NCBI GenBank assembly: GCA_007135995.1
Contig: SLHU01000051.1
Location: 1 to 6,743, forward strand
DNA length: 6,743 nt
Direction of reading: 5' to 3'
Origin: Clostridiales bacterium
GTDB taxonomy: Bacteria > Bacillota > Clostridia > Saccharofermentanales > UBA5734
Shown here: positions 6,743 to 6,743 of the stretch, piece by piece
Layout of the letters: every line of letters starts with the position of its first letter
Position numbering within the stretch: the first letter of the stretch is position 1
Program-made: the position numbers and the translations under genes
Notes under the pieces: model-generated
What the model saw: the letters and a program-made list of their open reading frames with translations, nothing else
Told to the model about the DNA's origin: nothing
Database searches by the model: none

Positions 6743-6743
6743 A

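Larger units (their letters stand above)
6608..6743 (+). other. Gene-free structured right edge; candidate leader or small-RNA region
   Basis: This 136-bp stretch between two terminators has no confident gene. It holds several short exact complementarities: ATTGCT (6673-6678) with AGCAAT (6694-6699), and CTGGAG (6690-6695) with CTCCAG (6714-6719). The latter overlaps and competes with the CCCCTCC arm of the final hairpin. A palindrome AACATGTT sits at 6619-6626. Such an arrangement suits a leader with alternative anti-terminator and terminator folds, or a small RNA, but short pairings arise by chance. I found no T-box, TPP, cobalamin, glycine or purine riboswitch core. A convincing promoter was not found either. 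Confidence 0.3.

Noticed and set aside
6608..6743. T-box leader at the right edge.
   Set aside because: The conserved T-box sequence (GGGTGGNACCGCG type) and specifier-loop elements are not found, though more leader could lie outside the window.

Overview
The window is an ordinary-looking chromosomal segment, about 52% GC by eye, with every recognisable gene on the plus strand. The host is most likely a member of the Bacillota, probably of clostridial type. Three things suggest this: strong AGGAGG-type ribosome binding sites, an HtpG carrying a charged linker followed by the PLWLK and PLFWIHLN segments I associate with clostridial HtpG, and a single-chain FGAM synthase of the long clostridial kind. 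I cannot name a genus.

Layout: (1) 1-543 is the 3' part of a class IV PLP-dependent aminotransferase, cut by the window edge. (2) 544-679 is a 136-bp spacer with a short imperfect tandem repeat, an inverted repeat inside a weak promoter-like pair, and a strong Shine-Dalgarno. (3) 680-2656 is htpG, the bacterial Hsp90 chaperone. (4) 2657-2720 is a 64-bp gap with a perfect 10-bp hairpin just upstream of the next Shine-Dalgarno. (5) 2721-6545 is purL, encoding a 1274-residue synthetase/glutaminase fusion of purine biosynthesis. (6) 6578-6607 is a clear intrinsic terminator. (7) 6608-6743 has no confident gene but holds a 20-codon ORF, several mutually exclusive pairings and a second terminator-like hairpin at the very end. 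This last stretch may be a leader or small RNA belonging to something beyond the window.

The three genes do not form one pathway: amino-acid transamination, protein folding, and step four of de novo purine synthesis. No terminator is visible between them, so read-through transcription ending at 6607 is possible, but whether they share a promoter cannot be decided from sequence. No mobile element, CRISPR array, tRNA or rRNA was seen. I found no convincing new biological system. The points most worth a second look are the structured right edge, the hairpin before purL, the in-frame 12-nt tandem repeat in the purL interdomain linker, and the internally duplicated charged linker of htpG.
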